Positions 1 through 5,695 of a stretch of DNA of 11,268 bases are shown here, piece after piece. The notes beneath the pieces are model-generated. The model ran no database searches, had not been told where the DNA came from, and worked only from the letters and a program-made list of their open reading frames with translations. A program made the translations under genes and the position numbers. Numbering within the stretch: the first letter of the stretch is position 1; the number at the start of each line of letters is the position of its first letter. This DNA is from Clostridiales bacterium (lineage in GTDB: Bacteria; Bacillota; Clostridia; Oscillospirales; CAG-272), in contig JAAZGC010000023.1 of NCBI GenBank assembly GCA_012511425.1, forward strand, positions 1 through 11,268. The letters are read 5' to 3'.

Positions 1-17
1 AAAGATAAACATATAAA

Positions 18-1478
18 TCAGTGGTGTGAAGATGCTGCCCGGCTCGCTGCTTCGCGAAGAAGTTCATGTTTCATATCCCAGAGTTTCTGAGAAAGGTCGA
101 CATAATAATTATGTGGATATTCGAAACGTTTTACTTCATCCCACTGCAATTCGATCTGTTCTTTGCAAAATTCACGAATCTGATTTGTGGTCGGACGGTT
201 ATAAACGCATTTTCCGCCGATGAAAATCGGTTTTTGAAGTTCCTCTGTTCGGAAATTGGTAAGAGTTTTTGTTTTCCAGGTGTGCTCGGGATCGAAAATT
301 GTAAGCGGTTGGGTTTCGTCTATGATTTCATCGCGTAGGCAAATCAGGTCGGCAATAGCCTTTCCGTTTTCGTTTTCATATATCCGGAGAACCTTTTTAA
401 AACCCGGATTTGTTATTTTAGTGGTGTTTTCGGATATTTTAATTTTCGGAATGACTTTGCCGCTGCGGTCTTCAGCTGCAACTAACTTGTATACCCCTCC
501 GAATACAGGATCGCTCTTTGATGTTACCAATCTCTCGCCGACACCGAAGAAATCGATTTTAGCTCCCTGCTGCAAAATGTCTCGAATAATATATTCGTCG
601 AGTGAATTGGAAGCGCTTATTTTTATATCTTTAAGTCCGGCTTCGTCGAGCATCTGCCTTGCGCGAAGTGAAAGATAAGTTATATCTCCGGAATCAATCC
701 TTATTCCGCCTTTTGTGATCCCTGAGTCTTTAAAGGCTCTGATGGCATTCGGGACGCCGTTTTTTAGAACATTGTAGGTATCAACGAGCAGAATGGCATT
801 ATTCGGATAAATATCGCAGTATGTTTTAAAAGCTTCATATTCGTCATCAAACATCTGAACCCAGGAATGAGCCATGGTTCCGACCGCCGGAACACTATAT
901 CGCTTTTCGGCAATTGTGCAGGCGGTTCCGGTACATCCGCCGATAAATGATGCTCTTGCACCCAGAATCGCTGCATGAGTTCCCTGCGCACGTCTGGAAC
1001 CAAATTCCGAGACCGGACGCCCGGCAGCTGCCCGGACAATTCTGTTCGCTTTGGTCGCAATAAGGCACTGATGATTAATTGTAAGCAGTATAAAAGTTTC
1101 AATAAACTGTGCTTCAGAAGCCTTTGCCCTGACTGTCAGGATAGGCTCACCCGGAAAAATCGGTACTCCCTCGGGTATCGCCCAGATATCGCCGGTGAAT
1201 TTGAATTTTCGGAGATATTCAAGGAAATCTTCATCGAAAACACCTTTTGACCGAAGAAAATCGATGTCATCGTCGGTAAAATGAAGATTTTCTATATAAT
1301 CGATAACCTGCTCGAGGCCGCACATAATCGCAAAGCCGCCTTTGTCCGGGTTCTCGCGGTAGAACATATCGAAATAAGTTATCTGCTCAGCCATTCCTGT
1401 TTTATAATAACCGTTGGACATGGTAAGCTCGTAAAAATCACACAGGAGAGTGTAGTTTTCGTGTAAGATATTATCCAT
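18..1478 (-). CDS. pncB: Nicotinate phosphoribosyltransferase (NAD salvage)
   Basis: Joins nicotinate to PRPP, with ATP hydrolysis, to give nicotinate mononucleotide: the entry step of the Preiss-Handler NAD salvage route, in the cytosol. The 486-residue length is normal for the Gram-positive form. Visible family motifs are DFYELTMSNGYY near residue 14, SEFGSRRAQGTHAA near 157 (substrate pocket), GTMAHSWVQMF at 200-210 whose His204 is the expected autophosphorylated histidine, and IRIDSGD near 259 in the phosphate-binding barrel. The start is chosen because DNILHENYTLLCDFYELTM is the usual N-terminus and an AGAGG ribosome site lies 7-8 bases before it; that site is duplicated 12 bases upstream. 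It lies downstream of relQ on the same strand but 254 bases away, with a structured element between, so it is probably a separate unit. Function is well supported by motifs; the exact promoter is uncertain. Confidence 0.96.
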   Translation of the reverse strand: MDNILHENYTLLCDFYELTMSNGYYKTGMAEQITYFDMFYRENPDKGGFAIMCGLEQVIDYIENLHFTDDDIDFLRSKGVFDEDFLEYLRKFKFTGDIWAIPEGVPIFPGEPILTVRAKASEAQFIETFILLTINHQCLIATKANRIVRAAAGRPVSEFGSRRAQGTHAAILGARASFIGGCTGTACTIAEKRYSVPAVGTMAHSWVQMFDDEYEAFKTYCDIYPNNAILLVDTYNVLKNGVPNAIRAFKDSGITKGGIRIDSGDITYLSLRARQMLDEAGLKDIKISASNSLDEYIIRDILQQGAKIDFFGVGERLVTSKSDPVFGGVYKLVAAEDRSGKVIPKIKISENTTKITNPGFKKVLRIYENENGKAIADLICLRDEIIDETQPLTIFDPEHTWKTKTLTNFRTEELQKPIFIGGKCVYNRPTTNQIREFCKEQIELQWDEVKRFEYPHNYYVDLSQKLWDMKHELLREAASRAASSHH

Positions 1479-1481
1479 TTA

Positions 1482-1502
1482 TATGCCTCTTCTTATGCCT
1501 CT
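1482..1502 (-). promoter_or_regulatory. Tandem ribosome-binding sites before pncB
   Basis: On the minus strand the 9-base word AGAGGCATA occurs twice with a 12-base period, at 1494-1502 and 1482-1490. The second copy is followed by TAA and then the pncB ATG. The near copy has good Shine-Dalgarno spacing; the far one would be 12 bases too distant to start the same ATG and has no in-phase start of its own. It may be a small tandem duplication or a standby site. Confidence 0.6.
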
Positions 1503-1520
1503 CGAAATAAAAATCAAATA

Positions 1521-1591
1521 TCCCGATGCGAAAATATAATGTAAGGATTCAGCAAGTTAAAACATACTGCAAAGATTATAACGCATCGGGA
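1521..1591 (-). repeat. 71-base imperfect stem-loop between relQ and pncB
   Basis: The outer arms TCCCGATGCG (1521-1530) and CGCATCGGGA (1582-1591) are a perfect 10-bp inverted repeat. Inside them are a second pair, ATATAAT-side against ATTATA-side (about 1534-1540 and 1575-1580), and a third short pair around AGCAAGT/ACTGC (about 1551-1570). Taken together the whole block can fold as one long interrupted hairpin on either strand. On the minus strand the inner arm 1575-1580 reads TATAAT and could also be the pncB -10 box, although no good -35 is seen 16-18 bases upstream. The flanks carry AAATA on both sides (1516-1520 and 1593-1597, offset by one base), which could be a target duplication or just A/T-rich chance. 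It could be a leader RNA structure, an operator pair or a small palindromic element. Confidence 0.55.
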
Positions 1592-1732
1592 GAAATAATT
1601 AAACGGTTTTTTATTAACAAACAGGCAAATAGCGGGAATTCTGTCAATTAATCAATTCATATAATTCGAAGTGATTTTTTCCATGTTTGCCAGAACTTTG
1701 CTTTCGTTTTTTAAAACGAAAATGATAATAAT
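1592..1732. other. Remainder of the relQ-pncB intergenic gap
   Basis: A/T-rich stretch with no supported gene. It contains a 9-bp inverted repeat TTTCGTTTT/AAAACGAAA (1702-1710 and 1713-1721) starting 12 bases beyond the relQ stop. The repeat has little GC in its stem and no U-run after it, so it is at best a weak terminator. A lone TTGACA lies on the minus strand near 1644-1649, but no -10 box is at the right distance. Confidence 0.4.
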
Positions 1733-2341
1733 TTATTCCAGGATATCTCTTATAACCTGCAGATTAATATCCATCAGCGCAAGATCGTCGGCGCACTTTT
1801 TCAGCTCTGCTTCTATGAGTTCTTCGTGTTTGATATCTCTTTTGTATTTTATCTGATGCTCCAGAGCTCCCCAGCAATCCATTGCAACGGACCTAAGCTG
1901 TATCTCAACCGGAATTACAACATCTCCTTCGTCGATGCCGACGATCATATGGTAGCTCCTATATCCGTTCGTTTTTGGATTTCTTATATAATCTTTCTCC
2001 ATGATAATCTTGAAATCAGTCCGGTTTCTGAGGCTTTCGGCAAGTTCGTATATGTCATCGATAAATGTACACACAACCCTTAACCCCGCAGCGTCATGAA
2101 TAGCTGTTATTGCATTTATTGCGGATGGCTCGATTCGCCTGTCCGTAAGTTTTGCTTTTGCACTTGAATATGACTTGATTCTTGATTTTATATGCTCAAC
2201 CGGATCACGGCTGCCGGATTTGACAGCTGTATCCGAATATTCTTTAATAAAAGCAATTATTTTATCAATAGCTTCTCGGAGAAGCGGATAAAATTCGCCG
2301 TAGAATTCTATATCTGTTGTATTGTATGTGTTTCCGTTCAT
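1733..2341 (-). CDS. relQ: Small alarmone synthetase, RelQ/YjbM type (GTP pyrophosphokinase)
   Basis: Transfers pyrophosphate from ATP to GDP or GTP to make (p)ppGpp, the stringent-response alarmone, in the cytosol. At 202 residues it holds only the synthetase domain; there is no N-terminal HD hydrolase and no TGS or ACT domain, as in RelQ (about 210 residues in Bacillus). Visible motifs are RIKSYSSAKAKL (54-65, ATP side), DAAGLRVVC (83-91), YIRNPKTNGYRSYH (118-131, with the substrate-stacking Tyr127), and EIQLRSVAMDCWGALEH (146-162, with the metal-binding Glu). The C-terminal helix ELIEAELKKCADDLALMDINLQVI fits the helices that build RelQ tetramers. The start is the only Met before the domain, but its ribosome site is weak. 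It has a good promoter 43-71 bases upstream. RelQ is clearly favoured over RelP, but the subtype call rests on eye comparison. Confidence 0.9.
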   Translation of the reverse strand: MNGNTYNTTDIEFYGEFYPLLREAIDKIIAFIKEYSDTAVKSGSRDPVEHIKSRIKSYSSAKAKLTDRRIEPSAINAITAIHDAAGLRVVCTFIDDIYELAESLRNRTDFKIIMEKDYIRNPKTNGYRSYHMIVGIDEGDVVIPVEIQLRSVAMDCWGALEHQIKYKRDIKHEELIEAELKKCADDLALMDINLQVIRDILE

Positions 2342-2383
2342 CTATGCACCGACCGTAAATTATTATCTTTATGACCTGTTTCA

Positions 2384-2412
2384 ATTATACCACTTATCGA
2401 TAAAATAATCAA
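2384..2412 (-). promoter_or_regulatory. relQ promoter with palindrome in the spacer
   Basis: On the minus strand TTGATT (2407-2412), a 17-base spacer, then TATAAT (2384-2389) preceded by TGG, an extended -10. Transcription should start about 36 bases before the relQ ATG. The spacer holds the perfect 10-bp palindrome TTATCGATAA (2394-2403), a possible repressor site. Confidence 0.7.
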
Positions 2413-2489
2413 TATAATTTCTTATAATTAACTTAAATTTGTATCTTGTGTATATTTTAAAGGTTCCGATCAGGTGATTGCCTTATTTG

Positions 2490-2544
2490 TTAAAATAATA
2501 AGAGCCGCAGTTTTGGCAATTAAATACCATAACAACGACTCTTA
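2490..2544 (-). terminator. Terminator of the tRNA-Pro unit
   Basis: Two bases after the tRNA-Pro 3' end, the minus strand has TAAGAGTCG (2536-2544) pairing with CGGCTCTTA (2499-2507), one G-U pair, extended by an imperfect inner stem around TTGTTATGG/CCAAAACTG, then the T-rich TTATTTTAA. This is a typical rho-independent terminator apart from a slightly broken T-run. Confidence 0.75.
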
Positions 2545-2546
2545 CC

Positions 2547-2622
2547 TGGTCTGAGTGACAAGATTTGAACTTGCGGCCTCTACCACCCCAAGGTAGCGCG
2601 CTACCATCTGCGCCACACCCAG
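2547..2622 (-). tRNA. tRNA-Pro, anticodon GGG
   Basis: 76 bases including encoded ACCA. Acceptor stem CTGGGTG/CACTCAG (one G-U), D arm GCGC/GCGC with GATGGTA loop, anticodon stem CTACC/GGTAG closing loop TTGGGGT so that positions 34-36 are GGG and 37 is G, as expected for tRNA-Pro. The T loop is TTCAAAT. It reads CCC and CCU codons. It has its own consensus promoter and terminator, so it is a single-gene unit. Confidence 0.96.
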
Positions 2623-2627
2623 ATATT

Positions 2628-2648
2628 TGCCGGGATTATCGCCCGGCA
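2628..2648 (-). promoter_or_regulatory. Hairpin in the tRNA-Pro precursor leader
   Basis: A perfect GC-rich 7-bp hairpin TGCCGGG/CCCGGCA with a 7-base loop. It fills the space between the predicted start of transcription (about 2648) and the tRNA 5' end (2622), leaving only five unpaired leader bases. It may protect or shape the precursor for RNase P; that role is inference. Confidence 0.6.
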
Positions 2649-2654
2649 GATGAT

Positions 2655-2683
2655 ATTATACCACAATTACGGCGTGGTGTCAA
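2655..2683 (-). promoter_or_regulatory. tRNA-Pro promoter, full consensus
   Basis: TTGACA (2678-2683), 17-base spacer, TATAAT (2655-2660), with TGG just before the -10 (extended -10). Both hexamers match the housekeeping sigma consensus exactly. Confidence 0.93.
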
Positions 2684-2769
2684 GGGTTTTTGCGAATTTA
2701 TGGCGGGTATGCGGCAAATTGCGGATTGTTATCCGACGGATTATGAATAATAGAATTAAGCCGATTTTG

Positions 2770-4938
2770 TCATTCGAGCTCAAAGTTTATATCAACGGGC
2801 ATCGCACTTCCCTGCAGCTCAAACAAAACGGTACCGCCGATATCTTCCGAAATATATGACAAGTCTGAAGATTTAATTCTGCCATTTAATTTGAGGCGGA
2901 TGTATGCCCTTATTCCTTCGGCTGCTCTGACCTTCAGGCTGATATGTTTTTCTGTTTTGTCGATCGACAGAATCCTTGCCGATGTTCCGACTACCGACAC
3001 GCCTTCGGCAATTTCGTCAAGCTTTCCGAGGTCACACAGGAGCGTCATTTCACCCGGATTCAGTATCTTTTCGGTAATTATCTCAGTCGAGGGAGTATAC
3101 ATATCTGCAAAGAGTCCTTTTAATACCAAGGGCTCATGAGATTCGGCCTCGTCAAGACAGGCAGCGGCGATATATTTGCCCCTGACAGTCATCAGGTGAT
3201 TTTTCGGCGATACATCATAGCCTCCGAGTATTGCGGCTTTTGTGAACAGGGATATATATTTATCCAGCAGATCTTCGTCGATACAGATTGCAGCCGGCAA
3301 AGCTTTAAGATAACCGAAACGTCCTTTCCCGCAGTCAACAGTATTTTTCTGAGCTGAAGCATGACGCCGGTTAACTCCAAGTGTTTCAAAGAGATGTTCT
3401 GCGGGATTGTTATATTTTTTCTCCCCTTCATTCCACCATCCGCGGATCGAATTGAACGGATCGGAACCATCTCCGGCATAGATCACTATACCGCCTTCTT
3501 TGACCCAGGTGTCGAGAGAAGCGTTTATATCCGGGAAAGAAGGTTTGATAAACTCATAGCTTGCGACAATAATATCGTAATCGTCAAGATATCCGACATA
3601 GCGTCTGATATTTTCTGCTACGACAGGTCTTACTTCTATACCGCGTTTAATCAGCGGCATGGCAAGGCCGTAAAAGTCCGGGAAAGCATCGGACAGTCTG
3701 AATGCGGTCGTGACATTCTCTTCTTTATCCGTTATCTTTTCGTCGGCGGCTTTCATATCATCGGTATATGTGCGCTGCCACATAGCGCTGTCTGAAATAA
3801 GAACGCCGACTTTGGGTCTTCTTATTGTTTTGCGTTTCCTTGACTTGTTTTCCGATTCTTCGTTGACCGGCATATCTCCGAGAGTCTGAATCAGAGAGTT
3901 CAGCTGGGAAGCGTAATCCTCCGGTATCGGCTTAGCATCCGGCGAGCCTGAAGGATATTTTCCGTTGTAGACTCTGCGCGGCCACGGGGTTATTTCGTAG
4001 TCGTTAATAGACGGGTGCAGCAGCGAAGCAGTTACTGTTGAAAGATAATTGAATCTGTAATCATCCCAGTCGAAGCGGGGGTTGTCTTCAATCGGGTCAT
4101 GGAGGAACCACATCCGCCTCGAAGTGCCGCGAACCAGCTCCTGCATGACTCCGTATTCAAGGTACGCAGTCTCAAAGGTTCTTTCTTTTAACACTCCTTT
4201 GTAAACATTTGGGGTTCTCGAGGTGCCGGTCCAGATCTGAGCGATATAGCCGTCGACAGAGGGGACATCGGTAAGTGAACCTTCCGGGCTGACAATACGC
4301 CAGGTCGTGTAATTGATCAGAGAGTGAGTAGGGACATAGAATCTCAAAACCTTGCCGTGTTTTGTAAGCGAGTATTCCTTTAGTGACTGAGATACGCGGC
4401 TGATTGCCCGACAGTACAGGAAGGATTTCAGCTGTGCGCAGCGATATGCCGCGTCGGCAGACTCGTGCGGCGGCTGCCACGGTTCACGGTAATATAAGAG
4501 ATATTCGCGCTTAAAAGCTTCGCTGTATCCTGCCCTGTCCCAGAATTCCGGTTCTTCTACATGGATCGCTTCAACGCCCGCATCTACAGCGGATTTCAGT
4601 TTTTCCGTAAGATAATCGGTGAAACTGACTGTCGGAACCATATACGGGACATCCTTGCCGTGGCTTATAACGCTGCCGTCGCGCTGTACCTGACCTTCAT
4701 CAAGATGGCTTCGTCCGTCCCAGCGTCCGAACAGATAGTCCTGGTAGTGGCCCCAGGCAATTCCGGTCATGAGGTGAACGACATATCCTTGCTTTTTATA
4801 TTCTTTTACCCGTTCCGGCATATCATTGTCAATGCCGTATACCATTACAAAATCGCAGCCGAGGTCAATTCTGCCGCTGTACGGTGAACTTTCCTGATAT
4901 CCGGTTTTTTCAAGTTTTCTGTCATGAATGAATGCCAT
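2770..4938 (-). CDS. Glycoside-hydrolase-like protein of unrecognised family (TIM barrel + amidotransferase-like domain)
   Basis: 722 residues, no signal peptide or membrane segment, so cytosolic. I do not recognise a named family. Residues about 1-350 look like a TIM barrel of the glycoside-hydrolase clan: alternating strands and helices, VVHLMTGIAWGHY (53-65), the acidic cluster HVEEPEFWD (126-134) where a catalytic acid would sit at the end of a strand, then LRFYVPTHS (198-206) and MWFLHDP (276-282). A charged linker (about 355-375) leads to a flavodoxin/GATase-like fold at about 375-525: VGVLISDSAMWQ, PLIKRGIEVRPV, YDIIVASYEF, WVKEGGIVIYAGDG. The C-terminal 150 residues look beta-rich. 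This order recalls GH42-type enzymes (barrel, then trimerisation domain of amidotransferase fold, then beta domain), but the N-terminus is short for GH42 and the substrate is unknown. AAGGAG five bases before the ATG supports the start. It is monocistronic, between two tRNA units, with its own promoter and a possible operator. Confidence 0.7.
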   Translation of the reverse strand: MAFIHDRKLEKTGYQESSPYSGRIDLGCDFVMVYGIDNDMPERVKEYKKQGYVVHLMTGIAWGHYQDYLFGRWDGRSHLDEGQVQRDGSVISHGKDVPYMVPTVSFTDYLTEKLKSAVDAGVEAIHVEEPEFWDRAGYSEAFKREYLLYYREPWQPPHESADAAYRCAQLKSFLYCRAISRVSQSLKEYSLTKHGKVLRFYVPTHSLINYTTWRIVSPEGSLTDVPSVDGYIAQIWTGTSRTPNVYKGVLKERTFETAYLEYGVMQELVRGTSRRMWFLHDPIEDNPRFDWDDYRFNYLSTVTASLLHPSINDYEITPWPRRVYNGKYPSGSPDAKPIPEDYASQLNSLIQTLGDMPVNEESENKSRKRKTIRRPKVGVLISDSAMWQRTYTDDMKAADEKITDKEENVTTAFRLSDAFPDFYGLAMPLIKRGIEVRPVVAENIRRYVGYLDDYDIIVASYEFIKPSFPDINASLDTWVKEGGIVIYAGDGSDPFNSIRGWWNEGEKKYNNPAEHLFETLGVNRRHASAQKNTVDCGKGRFGYLKALPAAICIDEDLLDKYISLFTKAAILGGYDVSPKNHLMTVRGKYIAAACLDEAESHEPLVLKGLFADMYTPSTEIITEKILNPGEMTLLCDLGKLDEIAEGVSVVGTSARILSIDKTEKHISLKVRAAEGIRAYIRLKLNGRIKSSDLSYISEDIGGTVLFELQGSAMPVDINFELE

Positions 4939-4973
4939 AAAATCTCCTTAGTTTGTGGTGGAATATTAATGTT

Positions 4974-5002
4974 ATTATATCATATTATTCATGTGTTTTC
5001 CA
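4974..5002 (-). promoter_or_regulatory. Promoter of the glycoside-hydrolase-like gene
   Basis: Minus strand TGGAAA (4997-5002), 17-base spacer, TATAAT (4974-4979) preceded by TGA (extended -10). The -35 matches consensus at four of six bases, which fits a regulated promoter. Start of transcription would be near 4967, about 29 bases before the ATG. Confidence 0.65.
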
Positions 5003-5012
5003 TGTTATTATG

Positions 5013-5039
5013 TTTCGATAGTATTATTTATTATCGAAA
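5013..5039. promoter_or_regulatory. Inverted repeat upstream of the glycoside-hydrolase-like promoter
   Basis: TTTCGATA (5013-5020) and TATCGAAA (5032-5039) form a perfect 8-bp inverted repeat with an 11-base spacer; arm centres are 19 bp apart, near two helical turns. It lies 10 bases upstream of the -35 box. No U-run follows on either strand, so a dimeric regulator site is more likely than a terminator. The regulator is unknown. Confidence 0.45.
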
Positions 5040-5052
5040 TGAGTTAATTTAT

Positions 5053-5083
5053 ATAAAAATCCGGACTGATCATAACAGCCCGG
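5053..5083 (-). terminator. Terminator of the tRNA-Gly unit
   Basis: Minus strand CCGGGCTG (5076-5083) pairs with CAGTCCGG (5061-5068) through one G-U pair, with a 7-base loop, followed by ATTTTTAT. This is a standard rho-independent terminator five bases after the tRNA CCA end. No terminator is seen right after sufU, so suf readthrough transcripts may also stop here. Confidence 0.85.
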
Positions 5084-5088
5084 CGTTC

Positions 5089-5162
5089 TGGAGCGAATAA
5101 TGGGAATCGAACCCACGCTATCAGCTTGGGAAGCTGAAGTTCTGCCATTAAACTATATTCGC
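5089..5162 (-). tRNA. tRNA-Gly, anticodon CCC
   Basis: 74 bases with encoded CCA and discriminator T. Acceptor stem GCGAATA/TATTCGC is fully paired; the D arm is AGTTTAATGGCAGAACT; anticodon stem TCAGC/GCTGA closes loop TTCCCAA, so the anticodon is CCC, reading GGG; the T arm has TTCGATT. It has its own consensus promoter and terminator. Confidence 0.95.
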
Positions 5163-5172
5163 GTCTGACGAT

Positions 5173-5201
5173 ATTATAACACATTTTATCGTAATTGTCA
5201 A
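5173..5201 (-). promoter_or_regulatory. tRNA-Gly promoter, full consensus
   Basis: TTGACA (5196-5201), 17-base spacer, TATAAT (5173-5178) with TGT before it. Both hexamers are exact. Predicted start of transcription falls only a few bases before the tRNA 5' end at 5162. The promoter lies 59 bases after the sufU stop. Confidence 0.92.
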
Positions 5202-5260
5202 TAAAAATGTCGGTCAATTCCATATCGTCAATTAATAATTTTGTTTCCTTATGCAATCAG

Positions 5261-5695
5261 TTATTGCCGGTTTTCTTTGAATATTTTCTCCATCGTCCGC
5301 CAGCCGAGCACGGCGCATTTCACGCGTGCAGGCATATGAGCAATGTCGGCAAGCGCTTCGGCTTCTTCAAGGATTTCAAGCTCTTCGTCGCTTGCTTCTC
5401 CCTTTATCATCCGCATGAAAGCTTCGGTGATTCTTTCGGATTCTTCTCTGCTTTTGCCTATAACCAAATCCAGCATAATATCGCAGGAAGCCTGTGAAAC
5501 CGCACAGCCGCTTCCGGAGAATACGGCATCCTCTATAATGCCGCTGTCGTCTACTTTGAATTGAAGCTTTATCTTGTCACCGCAGCTCGGGTTAACTCCG
5601 TCCATTTCATATGTCGGATTGCTGATTTCACCGTGGTGAGAGGGGTGAAGGTTATGTTCATTTATTATTTCACGGTAAATGTCTTTAGTTTCCAT
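5261..5695 (-). CDS. sufU: SufU sulfur-transfer / Fe-S scaffold protein
   Basis: Partner of SufS: in Gram-positive bacteria SufU binds zinc and accepts persulfide sulfur from SufS for the SufBCD complex; it was first described as a U-type scaffold. The 144-residue length is normal. The expected zinc ligands are all present: Cys38 and Asp40 in NPSCGD, Cys64 in GSGCAVSQAS and Cys127 in VKCAVLGW. Cys71 is an additional cysteine. The insertion between the second and third Cys regions (about 80-120) is typical of SufU and absent from IscU. The start lies 11 bases inside the end of sufS, so the two genes overlap and are probably translationally coupled, which fits their 1:1 partnership. It is the last gene of the operon. 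Confidence 0.95.
   Translation of the reverse strand: METKDIYREIINEHNLHPSHHGEISNPTYEMDGVNPSCGDKIKLQFKVDDSGIIEDAVFSGSGCAVSQASCDIMLDLVIGKSREESERITEAFMRMIKGEASDEELEILEEAEALADIAHMPARVKCAVLGWRTMEKIFKENRQ

Noticed and set aside
764..1250. Open frames of 90-112 codons on both strands inside pncB
   Set aside because: They overlap a complete pncB with all motifs, have no family resemblance and no ribosome sites.
1479..1620. Known NAD riboswitch before pncB
   Set aside because: The stem-loop there does not show the conserved features I know of the NAD-I or NAD-II classes; only a structured element can be claimed.
1702..1721. TTTCGTTTT/AAAACGAAA hairpin as relQ terminator
   Set aside because: The stem has almost no GC, the loop is two bases and no U-run follows, so it is not a convincing terminator.
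2422..2436. Second PerR box upstream of relQ (TTATAATTAACTTAA)
   Set aside because: Only one half-site is good; the other matches four of seven bases in an A/T-rich stretch.
2565..2859. Plus-strand frames across the tRNA-Pro unit
   Set aside because: They cross the tRNA, its promoter and the 3' end of the next gene, and have no recognisable product.
3361..4480. Frames of 102-144 codons inside the glycoside-hydrolase-like gene
   Set aside because: Shadows of the 722-codon gene, which has the strong ribosome site and coherent domain pattern.
5044..5256. 70-codon minus-strand frame after sufU
   Set aside because: It runs through the tRNA-Gly promoter, gene and terminator; the tRNA explains the sequence.
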